A stretch of 64,000 nt of DNA from Streptomyces carminius (lineage in GTDB: Bacteria > Actinomycetota > Actinomycetes > Streptomycetales > Streptomycetaceae). A model generated the notes under the pieces. That model saw only the letters and a list, made by a program, of their open reading frames with translations, searched no databases and was not told where the DNA came from. This document shows positions 17,770 through 26,970 of the stretch, piece by piece. The first letter of the stretch is position 1. Every line of letters starts with the position of its first letter. Location: positions 62,001 through 126,000 of the forward strand of contig NZ_PGGW01000005.1 in the NCBI RefSeq assembly GCF_002794255.1, read 5' to 3'. Position numbers and translations under genes: made by a program.

Positions 17770-18113
17770 GCAGGGCAGCAGCCGGATGTCCAGGGCACCG
17801 GCCCCGGTGGCCGGTCCCGGCCGGCCCGGCTCGTACGGCACCCGGCCGTGGCCCGGACTGCCCCGGCCGGTCGACGGCGACGCGGCCCGGGACATGTTCC
17901 GTACCGGCGCAGGTTGACCGCGTCGCGGCGGCTGATGTGGCTCGTCGGCCCGCCGCCGGATGCCGCCGGCCCGGTCGTCGGTTCGTCGGGGCCGTGCAGG
18001 CGGAACAGCGCGACGGGCTGCGCGGGGGGACGTGCGCCTCCTGCCCGGAGCGGCGGCCGGGCCGGACGGTGCCCTCCGGGCACCCTGGAACGGCCGCGGC
18101 CGGTGGCGGACCG
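17770..18113. other. Gap of 344 bp between convergent regulators, no gene seen
   Basis: The stretch is very GC-rich with several short self-complementary runs (for example ggcaccggccccggtggccgg region near 17790-17810) that could act as terminators. Open frames exist on both strands, but their translations are Arg/Pro/Gly-rich and lack any motif or a clear ribosome site, so I call no gene. Confidence 0.5.
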
Positions 18114-18791
18114 TCAGTCCCCGGCGGGACCGATACCGTCCTCGCGCAGCCGCGAGGCGAGGTCGGTCTTGGTGTAGGCGGGGCGTCCCGCCCGCCGGTA
18201 CTTGTCCTTGACCCGGTCCAGGTAGTACTTGGCGGTGTGCGGGCTGACGCCCACGCGCCGGGCCGTGGCCTTGAGGGTGAGCCCGGAGGCGTAGCCGCGC
18301 AGCACCTCGAGTTCCTTCGGGGACAGCCGGGGGCGGTCCGGTCCCGTGTCGTGGGCCCAGGCGAAGGCGAGTTCCGGGGAGTGCGCGGTGCCGCCCGCGG
18401 CCACCGTCTCGACGGCCTCTACGAGGGTCTCCAGCTCGTTGTCCTTGGTGAGGTAGCCGTCGGCGCCGGCCCGGACGGCGGCGATGACACGGGGACGGTC
18501 GGCCACGGTGCTGATGATCAGTACCCGGCTGCCGGTCTCCCGCAGCCGGCGGATGTTGTCGGCGGGATCCGAGCCGTCCTTGAGCAGCAGGTCGAGGAGG
18601 ACGACATCGGCGGGCGGCCGCGCGTCCGGCCCGCTCCGCGCCGCGAGCAGGTCGCCGACCGTGGCCGCCGTCGCCACCAGACTCAGCCGCGGGGTACCGG
18701 CCAGCCAGGAGCGCAGGCCCTCCAGGAGCATCCGGTCGTCGTCGACCACCGCCACGCCGATCGGCTCCGCCTTCTCCGCCGTCTCCGTCAC
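18114..18791 (-). CDS. NarL/LuxR-family response regulator
   Basis: A 225-residue response regulator. The receiver has the acidic pair D17-D18-D19, phosphoacceptor D67 (VVLLDLLL), conserved Ser/Thr in IIST and K in YLTKDN. The C-terminal HTH (LSPKELEVLRGYASG) binds DNA, but its recognition helix (SPHTAKYYLDRVKDKYR) differs from typical LuxR helices. GTG 18791 lies 21 bp downstream of the stop of the sensor kinase, so the two form an operon with the kinase first. It presumably responds to that kinase. Confidence 0.92.
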   Translation of the reverse strand: MTETAEKAEPIGVAVVDDDRMLLEGLRSWLAGTPRLSLVATAATVGDLLAARSGPDARPPADVVLLDLLLKDGSDPADNIRRLRETGSRVLIISTVADRPRVIAAVRAGADGYLTKDNELETLVEAVETVAAGGTAHSPELAFAWAHDTGPDRPRLSPKELEVLRGYASGLTLKATARRVGVSPHTAKYYLDRVKDKYRRAGRPAYTKTDLASRLREDGIGPAGD

Positions 18792-18812
18792 CCCGGCCGC
18801 CCGGTCACCCGG

Positions 18813-19982
18813 TCACCCGGGCCAGCGCAGTTCGACGCGGGTGCCCTCGCCGGGCTCGCTGTCGACCTCGGCCGCCCCGCCGGTACCGCGTATCCGGGCG
18901 TGTATGGAACCGCGCAGCCCCAGCCCGGCCCCCCCGGCGGTCGCGGCCGGGTCGAACCCGGCACCCCGGTCCACGACGGTCACCAGCAGATGGCCGTCGT
19001 CGCCGGCGGCGGTGAGATAGGCCCGGCCGGTACCGGAGTGCCGCAGGACGTTGTTGAGCGCCTCCCGGACGGCGTCGCCGAAGGCTGCCGCGACATCGGG
19101 CGGCACGGCGGGCAGATCGTGGTACTGGGCGGTGACGCGCAGACCCAGTTCCTCGGCGTCGCGCACGGCGCACTCCAGGGCGGTGCCCACCTCGGGCCGC
19201 GGGGCCGCCGGGTCGCCGGGGCTCTGCTGGACCAGCCGGCGCAGGTAGGCGGCCTCCCGGGCGCAGCGGCGGCGCACCTCGGGGGAGTTGGCGTCGACGG
19301 TGCCGTGGGCGATGGTCGTCAGGGTGGCCAGCACCGTGTCGTGGAGGGCCCGGTAGTGGGCGATCCGCTCGGCGTACCGGGCGCGCTGCGCCTCGGCCAG
19401 TACCGCCTGTTCGGTGGCGGCGTCCAGCATCCTGCCCTGCCGGCGGAGGTACCACCACAGGATCCGGGCGATGACCGCCGAGAACACCACCGCGTTGAGG
19501 TGGCCGCCGGTCACGGCCATTTCGGCGCCGACCATCCGGTAGCCGGTGGCGTGGGTGAGGGCGATGAGCAGGACCGCGCCGACGGCCGTCCAGCGGCGGA
19601 GGGCCACCGCGGCCACCGCGCTCGCCGAGCCGCCGAGCACCATGGTCCAGGCGATCGACGGTGCCTCCCGGGCGCCCGCCCAGGCGTACGCCGCGAAGGG
19701 CAGGGCGCAGCCCGTGAGGAGCACGTCGAGGGCGACGGTCCACGGGACGAACCGGCCGCGGGAGTACGCGGTGCCGTGCACGAGCACGCTGGTGGACACC
19801 GCGGTGACCAGCAGCGCCCATGCGGCGGGCCGGTGGTCGTGGTGCTGGGCGACGGCGGCGACGCCCACCGCGAGATGGCTGGCCCGGTAGAGCAGGGTGG
19901 CCAGCCCCAGGAACGCCTGCGCCCGCTGTAAGCCCGAGCCGACGGCCGCCCCACCGCCCCCGTGCGTGTCCCCGCCCCCCAT
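18813..19982 (-). CDS. NarL-type (DesK-like) sensor histidine kinase
   Basis: A 389-residue membrane kinase. The first 185 residues contain about five to six hydrophobic segments and no extracellular sensor domain. The dimerisation/phosphoacceptor motif (HYRALHDTVLATL) is near residue 215, followed by a HATPase_c domain with N-box EALNNVLRHSG, and G-boxes D-R-G-A-G-F and G-L-G-L-R-G-S. This is the DesK/NarX-like type that uses a His-kinase A3 domain. ATG 19982 has GGAGGAG directly upstream. It precedes the response regulator by 21 bp. The signal is unknown. Confidence 0.92.
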   Translation of the reverse strand: MGGGDTHGGGGAAVGSGLQRAQAFLGLATLLYRASHLAVGVAAVAQHHDHRPAAWALLVTAVSTSVLVHGTAYSRGRFVPWTVALDVLLTGCALPFAAYAWAGAREAPSIAWTMVLGGSASAVAAVALRRWTAVGAVLLIALTHATGYRMVGAEMAVTGGHLNAVVFSAVIARILWWYLRRQGRMLDAATEQAVLAEAQRARYAERIAHYRALHDTVLATLTTIAHGTVDANSPEVRRRCAREAAYLRRLVQQSPGDPAAPRPEVGTALECAVRDAEELGLRVTAQYHDLPAVPPDVAAAFGDAVREALNNVLRHSGTGRAYLTAAGDDGHLLVTVVDRGAGFDPAATAGGAGLGLRGSIHARIRGTGGAAEVDSEPGEGTRVELRWPG

Positions 19983-20075
19983 GACTCCTCCGCTGCCTCC
20001 TCCGCGGACGGCCGTCCGCCCCCGAGGGGGCCGGAGGGGGATCGTACCAACGGTGCCCGGCCGGGGCCGGTACGG

Positions 20076-20113
20076 CGGAAGGCGCGCGCCCCGGACGGGA
20101 CGCGCGCCTTCCG
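20076..20113. terminator. Terminator after hflX
   Basis: A perfect 13-bp stem (cggaaggcgcgcg and complement) with a 12-base loop lies 15 bp beyond the hflX stop codon on the minus strand. Confidence 0.75.
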
Positions 20114-20127
20114 GAGCGGGCCGTGGT

Positions 20128-21627
20128 TCAGCCGCGGGCCTGGGCCGTGACGTACGCGCCGAGCTCGGCCGCCAGCTCCGCGTGGACCCGGGCCTTCAGC
20201 AGGGTGCCGCCCCCGGTGTGCTCCTCGGAGAGCACCTCGCCCTCGGCGTGCGCCCGGGAGACCAGGTCGCCGCGGGTGTAGGGCACCAGTGCCGCCAGCT
20301 CCACGCCCGGGCGCGGCAGCTTCTCGTCGATCAGCTCCAGCAGCTCGCCGATGCCCCGGCCGGTGCGGGCCGAGACCGCGACGGCGCCCTTCTCGGCGCG
20401 CAGCAGCCGGGCCAGGACCAGCGGATCGGCCGCGTCCGCCTTGTTGACCACCACGATCTCGGGCACGTCGGTCGCGCCCACGTCCCGGATCACCTCGCGC
20501 ACGGCGGCCAGCTGCTCCTCCGGCGCCGGGTGCGAGCCGTCGACCACATGGAGGATCAGGTCGGCGTCACCGACCTCCTCCATGGTGGAGCGGAACGCCT
20601 CGACGAGATGGTGCGGCAGGTGCCGTACGAAGCCGACGGTGTCCGCCAGGGTGTACGCGCGCCCACCGGGCGTCTCGGCGCGGCGCACCGTCGGGTCGAG
20701 GGTGGCGAACAGCGCGTTCTCCACCAGGACGCCCGCGCCCGTGAGCCGGTTGAGCAGGGAGGACTTCCCGGCGTTGGTGTATCCGGCGATGGCCACCGAG
20801 GGCACCTTGTTGCGGCGCCGCTCCTGCCGTTTGATCTCGCGGCCGGTCTTCATGTCCGCGATCTCCCGGCGCATCTTCGCCATCTTCTCGCGGATCCGCC
20901 GCCGGTCCGTCTCGATCTTGGTCTCACCGGGGCCTCGGGTGGCCATGCCGCCCCCCGAGGAACCGGAGCCGCCACCGCCCATCTGCCGGGACAGCGACTG
21001 GCCCCAGCCGCGCAGCCTGGGCAGCATGTACTGCATCTGGGCGAGCGCGACCTGCGCCTTGCCCTCCCGGGACTTGGCGTGCTGGGCGAAGATGTCGAGG
21101 ATCAGGGCGGTGCGGTCCACCACCTTGACCTTGACGACGTCCTCCAGGTGGATCAGCTGGCCGGGGCTGAGCTCACCGTCGCACACGACGGTGTCGGCCG
21201 CCGTCTCCAGCACGATGTCGCGCAGTTCCTGCGCCTTGCCGGAGCCGATGTAGGTGGCCGGGTCGGGCTTGTCGCGGCGCTGGATCACCCCGTCGAGGAC
21301 GACCGCGCCCGCGGTCTCGGCCAGGGCGGCGAGCTCCGCGAGGGAGTTCTCGGCGTCCTGTGCCGTGCCGGAGGTCCACACGCCCACGAGCACCACGCGC
21401 TCCAGCCGCAGCTGCCGGTACTCGACCTCGGTGATGTCCTGGAGCTCGGTGGACAGCCCCGCGACCCGGCGGAGGGCGGCGCGTTCGGCGCGGTCGTACT
21501 GGTCGCCGTCACGCTCGCCGTCGGTCCCGGGAGTCCAGGCGACGTCCTCCTCCATCAGGGCGTCGGCTCGGCGGTACGACTCGGCGGTGCGCTGGCCGTT
21601 CTGCGGAAGGGAGGAAGAGGAGGTCAA
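20128..21627 (-). CDS. hflX: Ribosome-associated GTPase HflX
   Basis: HflX binds the 50S subunit and rescues or recycles stalled ribosomes under stress. The 499-residue protein has the N-terminal HflX domain, a Gly/Ser-rich loop (MGGGGSGSSGGG), and GTPase motifs: G1 G-Y-T-N-A-G-K-S-S near residue 280, the D-T-V-G-F G3 motif, and N-K-A-D G4. TTG 21627 matches the family start (MTSSSS) and has AAGGA 5 bases upstream; the upstream open frame is Pro/Arg-rich and unlikely. It lies downstream of rshA on the same strand with a hairpin between, so it may be a separate unit. Confidence 0.95.
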   Translation of the reverse strand: MTSSSSLPQNGQRTAESYRRADALMEEDVAWTPGTDGERDGDQYDRAERAALRRVAGLSTELQDITEVEYRQLRLERVVLVGVWTSGTAQDAENSLAELAALAETAGAVVLDGVIQRRDKPDPATYIGSGKAQELRDIVLETAADTVVCDGELSPGQLIHLEDVVKVKVVDRTALILDIFAQHAKSREGKAQVALAQMQYMLPRLRGWGQSLSRQMGGGGSGSSGGGMATRGPGETKIETDRRRIREKMAKMRREIADMKTGREIKRQERRRNKVPSVAIAGYTNAGKSSLLNRLTGAGVLVENALFATLDPTVRRAETPGGRAYTLADTVGFVRHLPHHLVEAFRSTMEEVGDADLILHVVDGSHPAPEEQLAAVREVIRDVGATDVPEIVVVNKADAADPLVLARLLRAEKGAVAVSARTGRGIGELLELIDEKLPRPGVELAALVPYTRGDLVSRAHAEGEVLSEEHTGGGTLLKARVHAELAAELGAYVTAQARG

Positions 21628-21763
21628 TTGCGTCCTTACGGTCGTGGAAGCGGGGACACCGGCGACAACGCGCGGCGCCTCCGGGGCATTCCCGGGAGCC
21701 TCGGGCGAGGCCCGGCCGCCGGCCCCGGAGCGATCGGCTCCGGAGCGTGTCCGGCTCCATGAT

Positions 21764-21791
21764 GGTGACACGGCCCGGCCGGGCCGTCACC
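21764..21791 (-). terminator. Hairpin directly after rshA
   Basis: ggtgac and gtcacc flank ggccc-ggcc-gggcc, giving an 11-bp stem with a 2-base bulge right at the rshA stop codon. It probably ends the rshA transcript before hflX. Confidence 0.55.
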
Positions 21792-23957
21792 TCATTTGGA
21801 CGGCGCTTCCCCGCCCCGGGACGGGCGCCGGCCGCGGGTGGCCCGTACCACGTCGTAGACGCCGGGCACCTCCCGCATGGCGCGCATCAGCCGGGGCAGG
21901 TCGCCGGCCTCGGGCAGTTCGAGGGTGTACTTGTGCCGCACCCGCTGCTCCCGCGGAGGCTCGACGGCGGCCGAGACCACGGCGACGCCCTCGCCGGCGA
22001 TGGCCTCGGTGAGGTCGGCGAGCAGATGCGGGCGGCTCAGCGACTCCGCGTACAGCGTCACCCGGCAGCCCGCGCCGGAGGCCTGCCAGCGCACGGGCAC
22101 TGTCGTGCGCCCGCCCGCGGTCATCCGGGCGACGGTGGGGCAGTTCTCCCGGTGCGCGGTCACCGCGCCGCCGCGTACCGCGAAACCCACCACGTCGTCG
22201 GGCGGCACGGGGGTGCAACAGCGGGCCAGCCGTACGGGCGCCCCGCCCGGCGCGGCGACGGCCGCCGGCCGCTCGCGGTGCCGATCCCGCGTGCCGGACA
22301 CGGCGCCGTCCCCGCCCCGGCACACGTCCCGGCCCGCCGTCCGGGCACCGGGCACCGGGGACGGCCGGCCCGTCCCGTCCGCGCGGTCCGCCCGCCCGTC
22401 CTCCTCCGGCCTGGAGTCGATCCAGGTGCGGATGGCGATCCGCGCGGTGGGCGTACGGGCGTACTCCAGCCACTGGGGGGAGGGTCCGGAGGTGCCCGCG
22501 GGGGCCATCAGCAGCTGGATCGCGTCGCCGTCGCGCAGCACGGTGCCCAGCGCGGTCAGCCGGCCGTCCACCCGGGCCCCGACCAGGGCGTGCCCGGCCG
22601 CCCCGTAGCGGGCGTAGGCGGCGTCCACACAGGTGGCCCCGGCGGGCAGATGGAGGGTGGCCACGGGGGTGGTGCTGCCCGGGTCGGTGCAGAAGACGGT
22701 GATCTCGCGGTCCTGGGCGAGGTCGTCGCGCAGCTCGTCCCAGAAGGTGTCCGGGTCGGGGGCGTGGCTCTGCCACTCCAGCAGCCGCTCCAGCCAGCCG
22801 GGGCGGGTGGGGTCGACGCGCTCGGCGTCCCCGGCGGCCGCCCCCGCCCCGTCCCGGTCGGCGCCGGGGGCGTGGTGCGGGTCGCCGAGCGCGATCACCC
22901 CGGCCTCGGCGACCCGGTGCATCCGGCGGGTGCGGACCAGGACCTCGGCCACCCGTCCGGCCGGGTCGGCGACGGCGGTGTGCAGCGACTGGTAGAGGTT
23001 GAACTTGGGGACCGCGATGAAGTCCTTGAACTCCGACATCAGCGGGGTGAAGCAGGTGTGCAGCTCGCCCAGGACCGCGTAGCAGTCCGCGTTCTCCGCG
23101 ACCAGGATCAGCAGCCGCCCGAAGTCGCAGGGCCCCAGCCCGCCGCGCTTGGCCAGGGCCCGGTGGACGGAGAGGAAGTGCCGCGGCCGGATGTGGACCT
23201 CGGCGGCGATGCCCGCCTCGCGCAGCACGCCCCGCACGGCCTCGGCGATCCCGTCGAGCGGGTCGGGTTCCGCGTTGTGCGCGCGGATCAGCTCCCGGGT
23301 GCGGGTGTACTCCTCGGGGTGGAGGATGGCGAAGACCAGGTCCTCCAGCTCGGTCTTGAGCGCCTGCACCCCCAGCCGCTCGGCCAGCGGGATCAGCACG
23401 TCACGGGTGACCTTGGCGATGCGGGCCTGCTTCTCGGGCCGCATCACGCCGAGGGTGCGCATGTTGTGCAGCCGGTCGGCGAGCTTGATCGACATGACCC
23501 GGACGTCGCTGCCGGTGGCGACCAGCATCTTGCGGAAGGTCTCCGGCTCGGCGGCGGCGCCGTAGTCCACCTTCTCCAGTTTGGTGACGCCGTCGACGAG
23601 GTAGCTCACCTCCTCGCCGAACTCCTCGCGCACCTGCTCCAGCGTCACCTCGGTGTCCTCCACGGTGTCGTGCAGCAGGGAGGCGGTCAGGGTGGTGGTC
23701 TCGGCGCCGAGTTCGGCCAGGATCAGGGTGACGGCGAGCGGGTGGGTGATGTACGGCTCGCCGCTCTTGCGCGTCTGGCCCCGGTGCGAGGACTCCGCCA
23801 GGACGTACGCGCGGCGCAGGATGTCGAGATCGGCGCCGGGGTGGTGGGCGCGGTGGGCCTTGGCGAGGTGCTCGATGGCGTGCGGGAGGGCGTGGCGGGG
23901 CGAGGGCCCCAGGAGGGCCGCACGGCCGAGCTTGCGAAGGCTCCGTACTGCGCTCAA
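21792..23957 (-). CDS. rshA: RelA/SpoT homologue RshA
   Basis: A 721-residue (p)ppGpp metabolism protein of the long RSH type. The HD hydrolase domain is intact in its key residues (SSHRGQTRKSGEPYITHP, HDTVED and LADRLHN). The synthetase region keeps EFKDFIAVPKFNLYQSLHT, but other core motifs are changed: the usual G-R-x-K-H-Y-x-S-I-Y is I-R-P-R-H-F-L-S-V-H, the Y-D-L-V-G-I-R motif is C-D-F-G-R-L-L, and the H-W after A-E-Y-G-I-A-A is absent. TGS and ACT-like domains follow, with an 80-residue Arg/Gly-rich insertion. TTG 23957 has GGGAGG 4 bases upstream; a GTG at 23969 lacks one. S. coelicolor has a second RSH, RelA, elsewhere. Confidence 0.9.
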   Translation of the reverse strand: MSAVRSLRKLGRAALLGPSPRHALPHAIEHLAKAHRAHHPGADLDILRRAYVLAESSHRGQTRKSGEPYITHPLAVTLILAELGAETTTLTASLLHDTVEDTEVTLEQVREEFGEEVSYLVDGVTKLEKVDYGAAAEPETFRKMLVATGSDVRVMSIKLADRLHNMRTLGVMRPEKQARIAKVTRDVLIPLAERLGVQALKTELEDLVFAILHPEEYTRTRELIRAHNAEPDPLDGIAEAVRGVLREAGIAAEVHIRPRHFLSVHRALAKRGGLGPCDFGRLLILVAENADCYAVLGELHTCFTPLMSEFKDFIAVPKFNLYQSLHTAVADPAGRVAEVLVRTRRMHRVAEAGVIALGDPHHAPGADRDGAGAAAGDAERVDPTRPGWLERLLEWQSHAPDPDTFWDELRDDLAQDREITVFCTDPGSTTPVATLHLPAGATCVDAAYARYGAAGHALVGARVDGRLTALGTVLRDGDAIQLLMAPAGTSGPSPQWLEYARTPTARIAIRTWIDSRPEEDGRADRADGTGRPSPVPGARTAGRDVCRGGDGAVSGTRDRHRERPAAVAAPGGAPVRLARCCTPVPPDDVVGFAVRGGAVTAHRENCPTVARMTAGGRTTVPVRWQASGAGCRVTLYAESLSRPHLLADLTEAIAGEGVAVVSAAVEPPREQRVRHKYTLELPEAGDLPRLMRAMREVPGVYDVVRATRGRRPSRGGEAPSK

Positions 23958-24039
23958 GGCACCTCCCACGGCGTCGGGGGGTCGATCCTACCTACCTCAC
24001 CGGGTGTCCCGCGCCGTCTCCCGTCCCCAGTGGCCGGGA

Positions 24040-24942
24040 TCACCCGTTCGGGACACCGGCCCCCGGGGAGGCGGTGAGCAGCGCGGGATCGACGGTGCCC
24101 TCGGCGACGATCACGGCGGGACCGGTCATCTCGATGCCGCCGTCCGCGTGCTCGGTGATCACCAGCCGTCCGCCGGGGACGTCGACGGTGTAGGTGACCG
24201 GGACACCGTCGGCGGCCGGATCGGCGCCGTCGCGGCGGGCGGCGGCGACCATCACGGCGCAGGCGCCCGTACCGCAGGAACGGGTCTCGCCGGAGCCGCG
24301 CTCGTGCACCCGCAGGGCGACGTGGCGCGGGCCGCGGTCGACGACGAACTCGACGTTGACGCCCTCGGGGTAGGCGGCGGCCGGGGTGACGGCCGGGGCG
24401 GTGCGCAGGTCGCCCGCGTGCGCCAGGTCCGCGACGAAGGCGACGGCGTGCGGATTGCCCATGTTGACGTTGCGGGCGGGCCAGGTGCGCCCGCCGACGG
24501 CGACGGTGACGGACGGCTCCGGTCCGGCGGGCAGCCGCGCGGCGCCCATGCGGACGGTGACGTCGCCGTCCTTGGCCAGGTGCACCCGGCGCACACCCGC
24601 CCGGGTGGCGACCGCGAGCTCCCCCGCCTCCGCCAGCCCGGCCCGCGCCAGGTGGCGGGCGAAGACCCGCACGCCGTTGCCGCACATCTCGGCGACGCTG
24701 CCGTCGGCGTTGCGGTAGTCCATGAACCACTCGGCCTCGCCGGCCATCGCCCGCGCCTCGGGGTGGGCGGCCGAGCGCACCACGCGCAGCAGTCCGTCGC
24801 CGCCGATCCCGGCGCGCCGGTCGCACAGCCGGGCCACGGCCGCGGCGGGCAGGTCCAGTGCCCCGTCCGGGTCGGGGATGATCACGAAGTCGTTCTCGGT
24901 GCCGTGTCCCTTGAGGAACCGCACGGGTGCCGCGCTGCTCAC
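24040..24942 (-). CDS. dapF: Diaminopimelate epimerase
   Basis: DapF converts LL- to meso-diaminopimelate for lysine and for peptidoglycan; in Streptomyces the wall uses LL-DAP and the enzyme supplies lysine synthesis. The 300-residue protein has both catalytic cysteines, in the MCGNG motif (Cys87) and in SCGTGA (near 224), and the usual KGHGTENDF start and N-M-G-N-P-H segment. The GTG at 24942 starts M-S-S-A-A. It lies upstream of rshA and downstream of a small membrane protein gene on the same strand, 34 bp away. Confidence 0.96.
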   Translation of the reverse strand: MSSAAPVRFLKGHGTENDFVIIPDPDGALDLPAAAVARLCDRRAGIGGDGLLRVVRSAAHPEARAMAGEAEWFMDYRNADGSVAEMCGNGVRVFARHLARAGLAEAGELAVATRAGVRRVHLAKDGDVTVRMGAARLPAGPEPSVTVAVGGRTWPARNVNMGNPHAVAFVADLAHAGDLRTAPAVTPAAAYPEGVNVEFVVDRGPRHVALRVHERGSGETRSCGTGACAVMVAAARRDGADPAADGVPVTYTVDVPGGRLVITEHADGGIEMTGPAVIVAEGTVDPALLTASPGAGVPNG

Positions 24943-24976
24943 GGTGCCATCCTACGGTGCCCGCGCGGGAGCGGAT

Positions 24977-25456
24977 TCAGCGCAGCCGGGCGACGCGCCA
25001 CACGGCCAGCAGCACCAGGACCGCGGCGACCAGCGCGTACAGGGCGACCAGGCGCCAGTCGGGGCGCTCGCCGGAACCACGCGGCGGCAGCCCGGGCCAG
25101 CCGAGCCCGGCGCGGCGGGCGGCCATCATGCCCCAGCCGGCGGCGGAGCAGCTCAGCAGCAGCCCGAGCATGGCGACCACCGCTCCCCCGTCACCGAGGC
25201 CGAAGGCGAGCGGAAAGGCGAACATCAGCGAGCCCGCGGCCCCCACGGTCACGATCGGGACGAGCTGCCACAACTGCAGCCGCCGGGGCGGGCGGAGCTC
25301 GCCGTAGGACTCGCCGTCCGCCGCGGGGGTGTCCAGGTCCGCCAGCTCCGTCAGATCCGCCGCCTCTTCGAGGGCTTTCGGAGCATCGCTGTCCGGATCG
25401 TCGGCCCGAAGCGGCTCGACGACCGGCTCGTCACTGCTACGAGGGCCGGCCTCCAT
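24977..25456 (-). CDS. Hypothetical membrane protein conserved next to dapF and miaA
   Basis: A 159-residue protein with an acidic N-terminal half (EPVVEPLRADDPDSDAP) and a C-terminal part with three hydrophobic segments (roughly residues 65-90, 92-112, 132-152), ending in basic residues. I do not recognise a family with a known function. ATG 25456 has GGGAGGG 9 bases upstream; an in-frame GTG two codons earlier is too close to it, and the frame is open up to 25513. It sits between miaA and dapF on the same strand. Confidence is good that it is a gene and low about its role. Confidence 0.75.
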   Translation of the reverse strand: MEAGPRSSDEPVVEPLRADDPDSDAPKALEEAADLTELADLDTPAADGESYGELRPPRRLQLWQLVPIVTVGAAGSLMFAFPLAFGLGDGGAVVAMLGLLLSCSAAGWGMMAARRAGLGWPGLPPRGSGERPDWRLVALYALVAAVLVLLAVWRVARLR

Positions 25457-25563
25457 CGCCACGCGCCCTCCCAACTCCGGCTCTGCGGCACGTTCGAAGG
25501 TCGATGATGGCACGTCCGGGCGGCTGTCCAGGCTCCTCGGGGCGTCCCGATGCCATCACGTGA

Positions 25564-26505
25564 TCAGGCTGTGACCGCTCGTTCGAGCAGGGCCAGAGCG
25601 CGCTCGGGAAGGTTCTCGCGGCGGTCGGCGGCGCCGCTGAGCCAGCACACCCGCGGGTCGCGGCGGAACCAGGAGTCCTGGCGCCGTGCGAAGCGTTTGG
25701 TGGCGCGCACCGTCGCGGCGCGCGCCTCCTCCTCGGTGCACTCCCCCGCCAGCGCGGCCAGGATCTGCTGGTAGCCCAGGGCACGCGAGGCGGTGAGCCC
25801 TTCGCGCAGCCCGGCGCGCTCCAGTTCGCGCACCTCCTCGACCAGCCCGGCCGCCCACATCCGGTCCACCCGGCGGGTGATGCGCTCGTCGAGTTCCGGC
25901 CGCTCGACGGCGACGCCGATCTGGAGGGTGTCGTAGACGGGGTCGGGACCGGGCAGGTTGGCGGTGAAGGGGCGCCCGGTGAGTTCGATGACCTCCAGTG
26001 CCCGGACGATGCGGCGGCCGTTGCCGGGCAGGATCGCGCGGCCGGCCCCGGGGTCGGCGGCGGCCAGCCTGGCGTGCAGCGCCTCCGGACCCAGTTCGGC
26101 CAGTTCGGCCTCCAGCCGGGCCCGTACCGCCGGGTCGGTGCCGGGGAACTCCAGGGCGTCGACGGCGCCGCGCACGTACAGCCCGGAGCCGCCCACCAGC
26201 ACGGGCGTACGCCCCTGGGACAGCAGGCGGTCGATCACGGCGCGGGCCATCCGCTGGTACTCGGCGACGCTGGCGGTGACGGTGACGTCCCAGACGTCCA
26301 GGAGGTGGTGCGGGACGCCCTGCCGCTCGGCGGGCGTGAGCTTGGCGGTGCCGATGTCCATGCCGCGGTAGAGCTGCATGGAGTCGGCGTTGATCACCTC
26401 GCCGCCGAGATGCCGGGCGAGGGCGACACCCAGGTCGGACTTCCCGGCGGCGGTGGGGCCGACCACGGTGATGACACGGGGAACGGCGGGGGGCGGGCTG
26501 CTCAC
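25564..26505 (-). CDS. miaA: tRNA dimethylallyltransferase
   Basis: MiaA transfers a dimethylallyl group to N6 of A37 in tRNAs reading UNN codons. The 313-residue protein has the P-loop GPTAAGKS at residues 16-23, D-S-M-Q-L-Y-R-G-M-D-I, and the SGLYVRG and R-A-L-G-Y-Q segments of the family. The C-terminal zinc-finger-like part is not extended. GTG 26505 has GGGAGA 8 bases upstream. In Streptomyces, miaA acts on tRNA including the bldA leucyl tRNA (UUA), so it influences development; that is family knowledge, not shown here. miaB lies at 27756-29261. Confidence 0.96.
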   Translation of the reverse strand: MSSPPPAVPRVITVVGPTAAGKSDLGVALARHLGGEVINADSMQLYRGMDIGTAKLTPAERQGVPHHLLDVWDVTVTASVAEYQRMARAVIDRLLSQGRTPVLVGGSGLYVRGAVDALEFPGTDPAVRARLEAELAELGPEALHARLAAADPGAGRAILPGNGRRIVRALEVIELTGRPFTANLPGPDPVYDTLQIGVAVERPELDERITRRVDRMWAAGLVEEVRELERAGLREGLTASRALGYQQILAALAGECTEEEARAATVRATKRFARRQDSWFRRDPRVCWLSGAADRRENLPERALALLERAVTA

Positions 26506-26720
26506 GGGGCAAGTCTCCCAAACGCCCGGCGGCCGCTCCGGACGGGTCGTGGAACGCCCGCGGCAGGGCCCGCCCGCCACCGCGGACCACCCTTCCGGAA
26601 AGCGTGGATTCACCCGAAAGAGTAGGGTTTGGAATGAACAGGGAAGTTTTCAACGTGCTTCCCGCACTGTCCGCGGTCGTCGGCGCGGGGCCGGGAGGCC
26701 GGGGAGACGAGGTGACCGCC

Positions 26721-26924
26721 ATGGGGATCATGGGCAGGGTCAAGGACATGATGCACCGGCACGGCGACAGGACCGGCCGGGGCACGGAGAGGGCCGGCGG
26801 CACGGCCGACACCAGGACCGGGGGCAGGCACCGGCGCCCCACCGGGACGGGCGGCGGCCGGGCCCGCCGGGCGGCGGAGCGGATCTCCCGCGAGCGCCGG
26901 GGCAGGGGCGGTCCCGCCGCCTGA
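26721..26924 (+). CDS. Small MT0933-like antitoxin homologue (orphan)
   Basis: A 67-residue basic protein starting MGIMGRVKDMMHRHGD. It resembles the MT0933-type antitoxin family (PF14013), which starts with a similar K-x-K-D-M-x-x-x-H-x-D helix, followed by R-T-G and A-G-G-T-A-D-T-R-T-G-G. The rest is Arg/Gly-rich and departs from the family. ATG 26721 has GAGGTG 7 bases upstream; the open frame extends upstream to 26604 but without support. No toxin gene is adjacent. It is divergent from miaA and convergent with the next gene. Whether it is translated is uncertain. Confidence 0.6.
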   Translation: MGIMGRVKDMMHRHGDRTGRGTERAGGTADTRTGGRHRRPTGTGGGRARRAAERISRERRGRGGPAA

Positions 26925-26970
26925 CCGGTTCCGTCCCCGGGGGCGGGCCCGGCCGGGCGGCGGGGCGGGG

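Noticed and set aside
17770..18113. A possible small gene between the LuxR-type regulator and the response regulator
   Set aside because: Frames on both strands are Arg/Pro/Gly-rich, with no ribosome site and no known domain.
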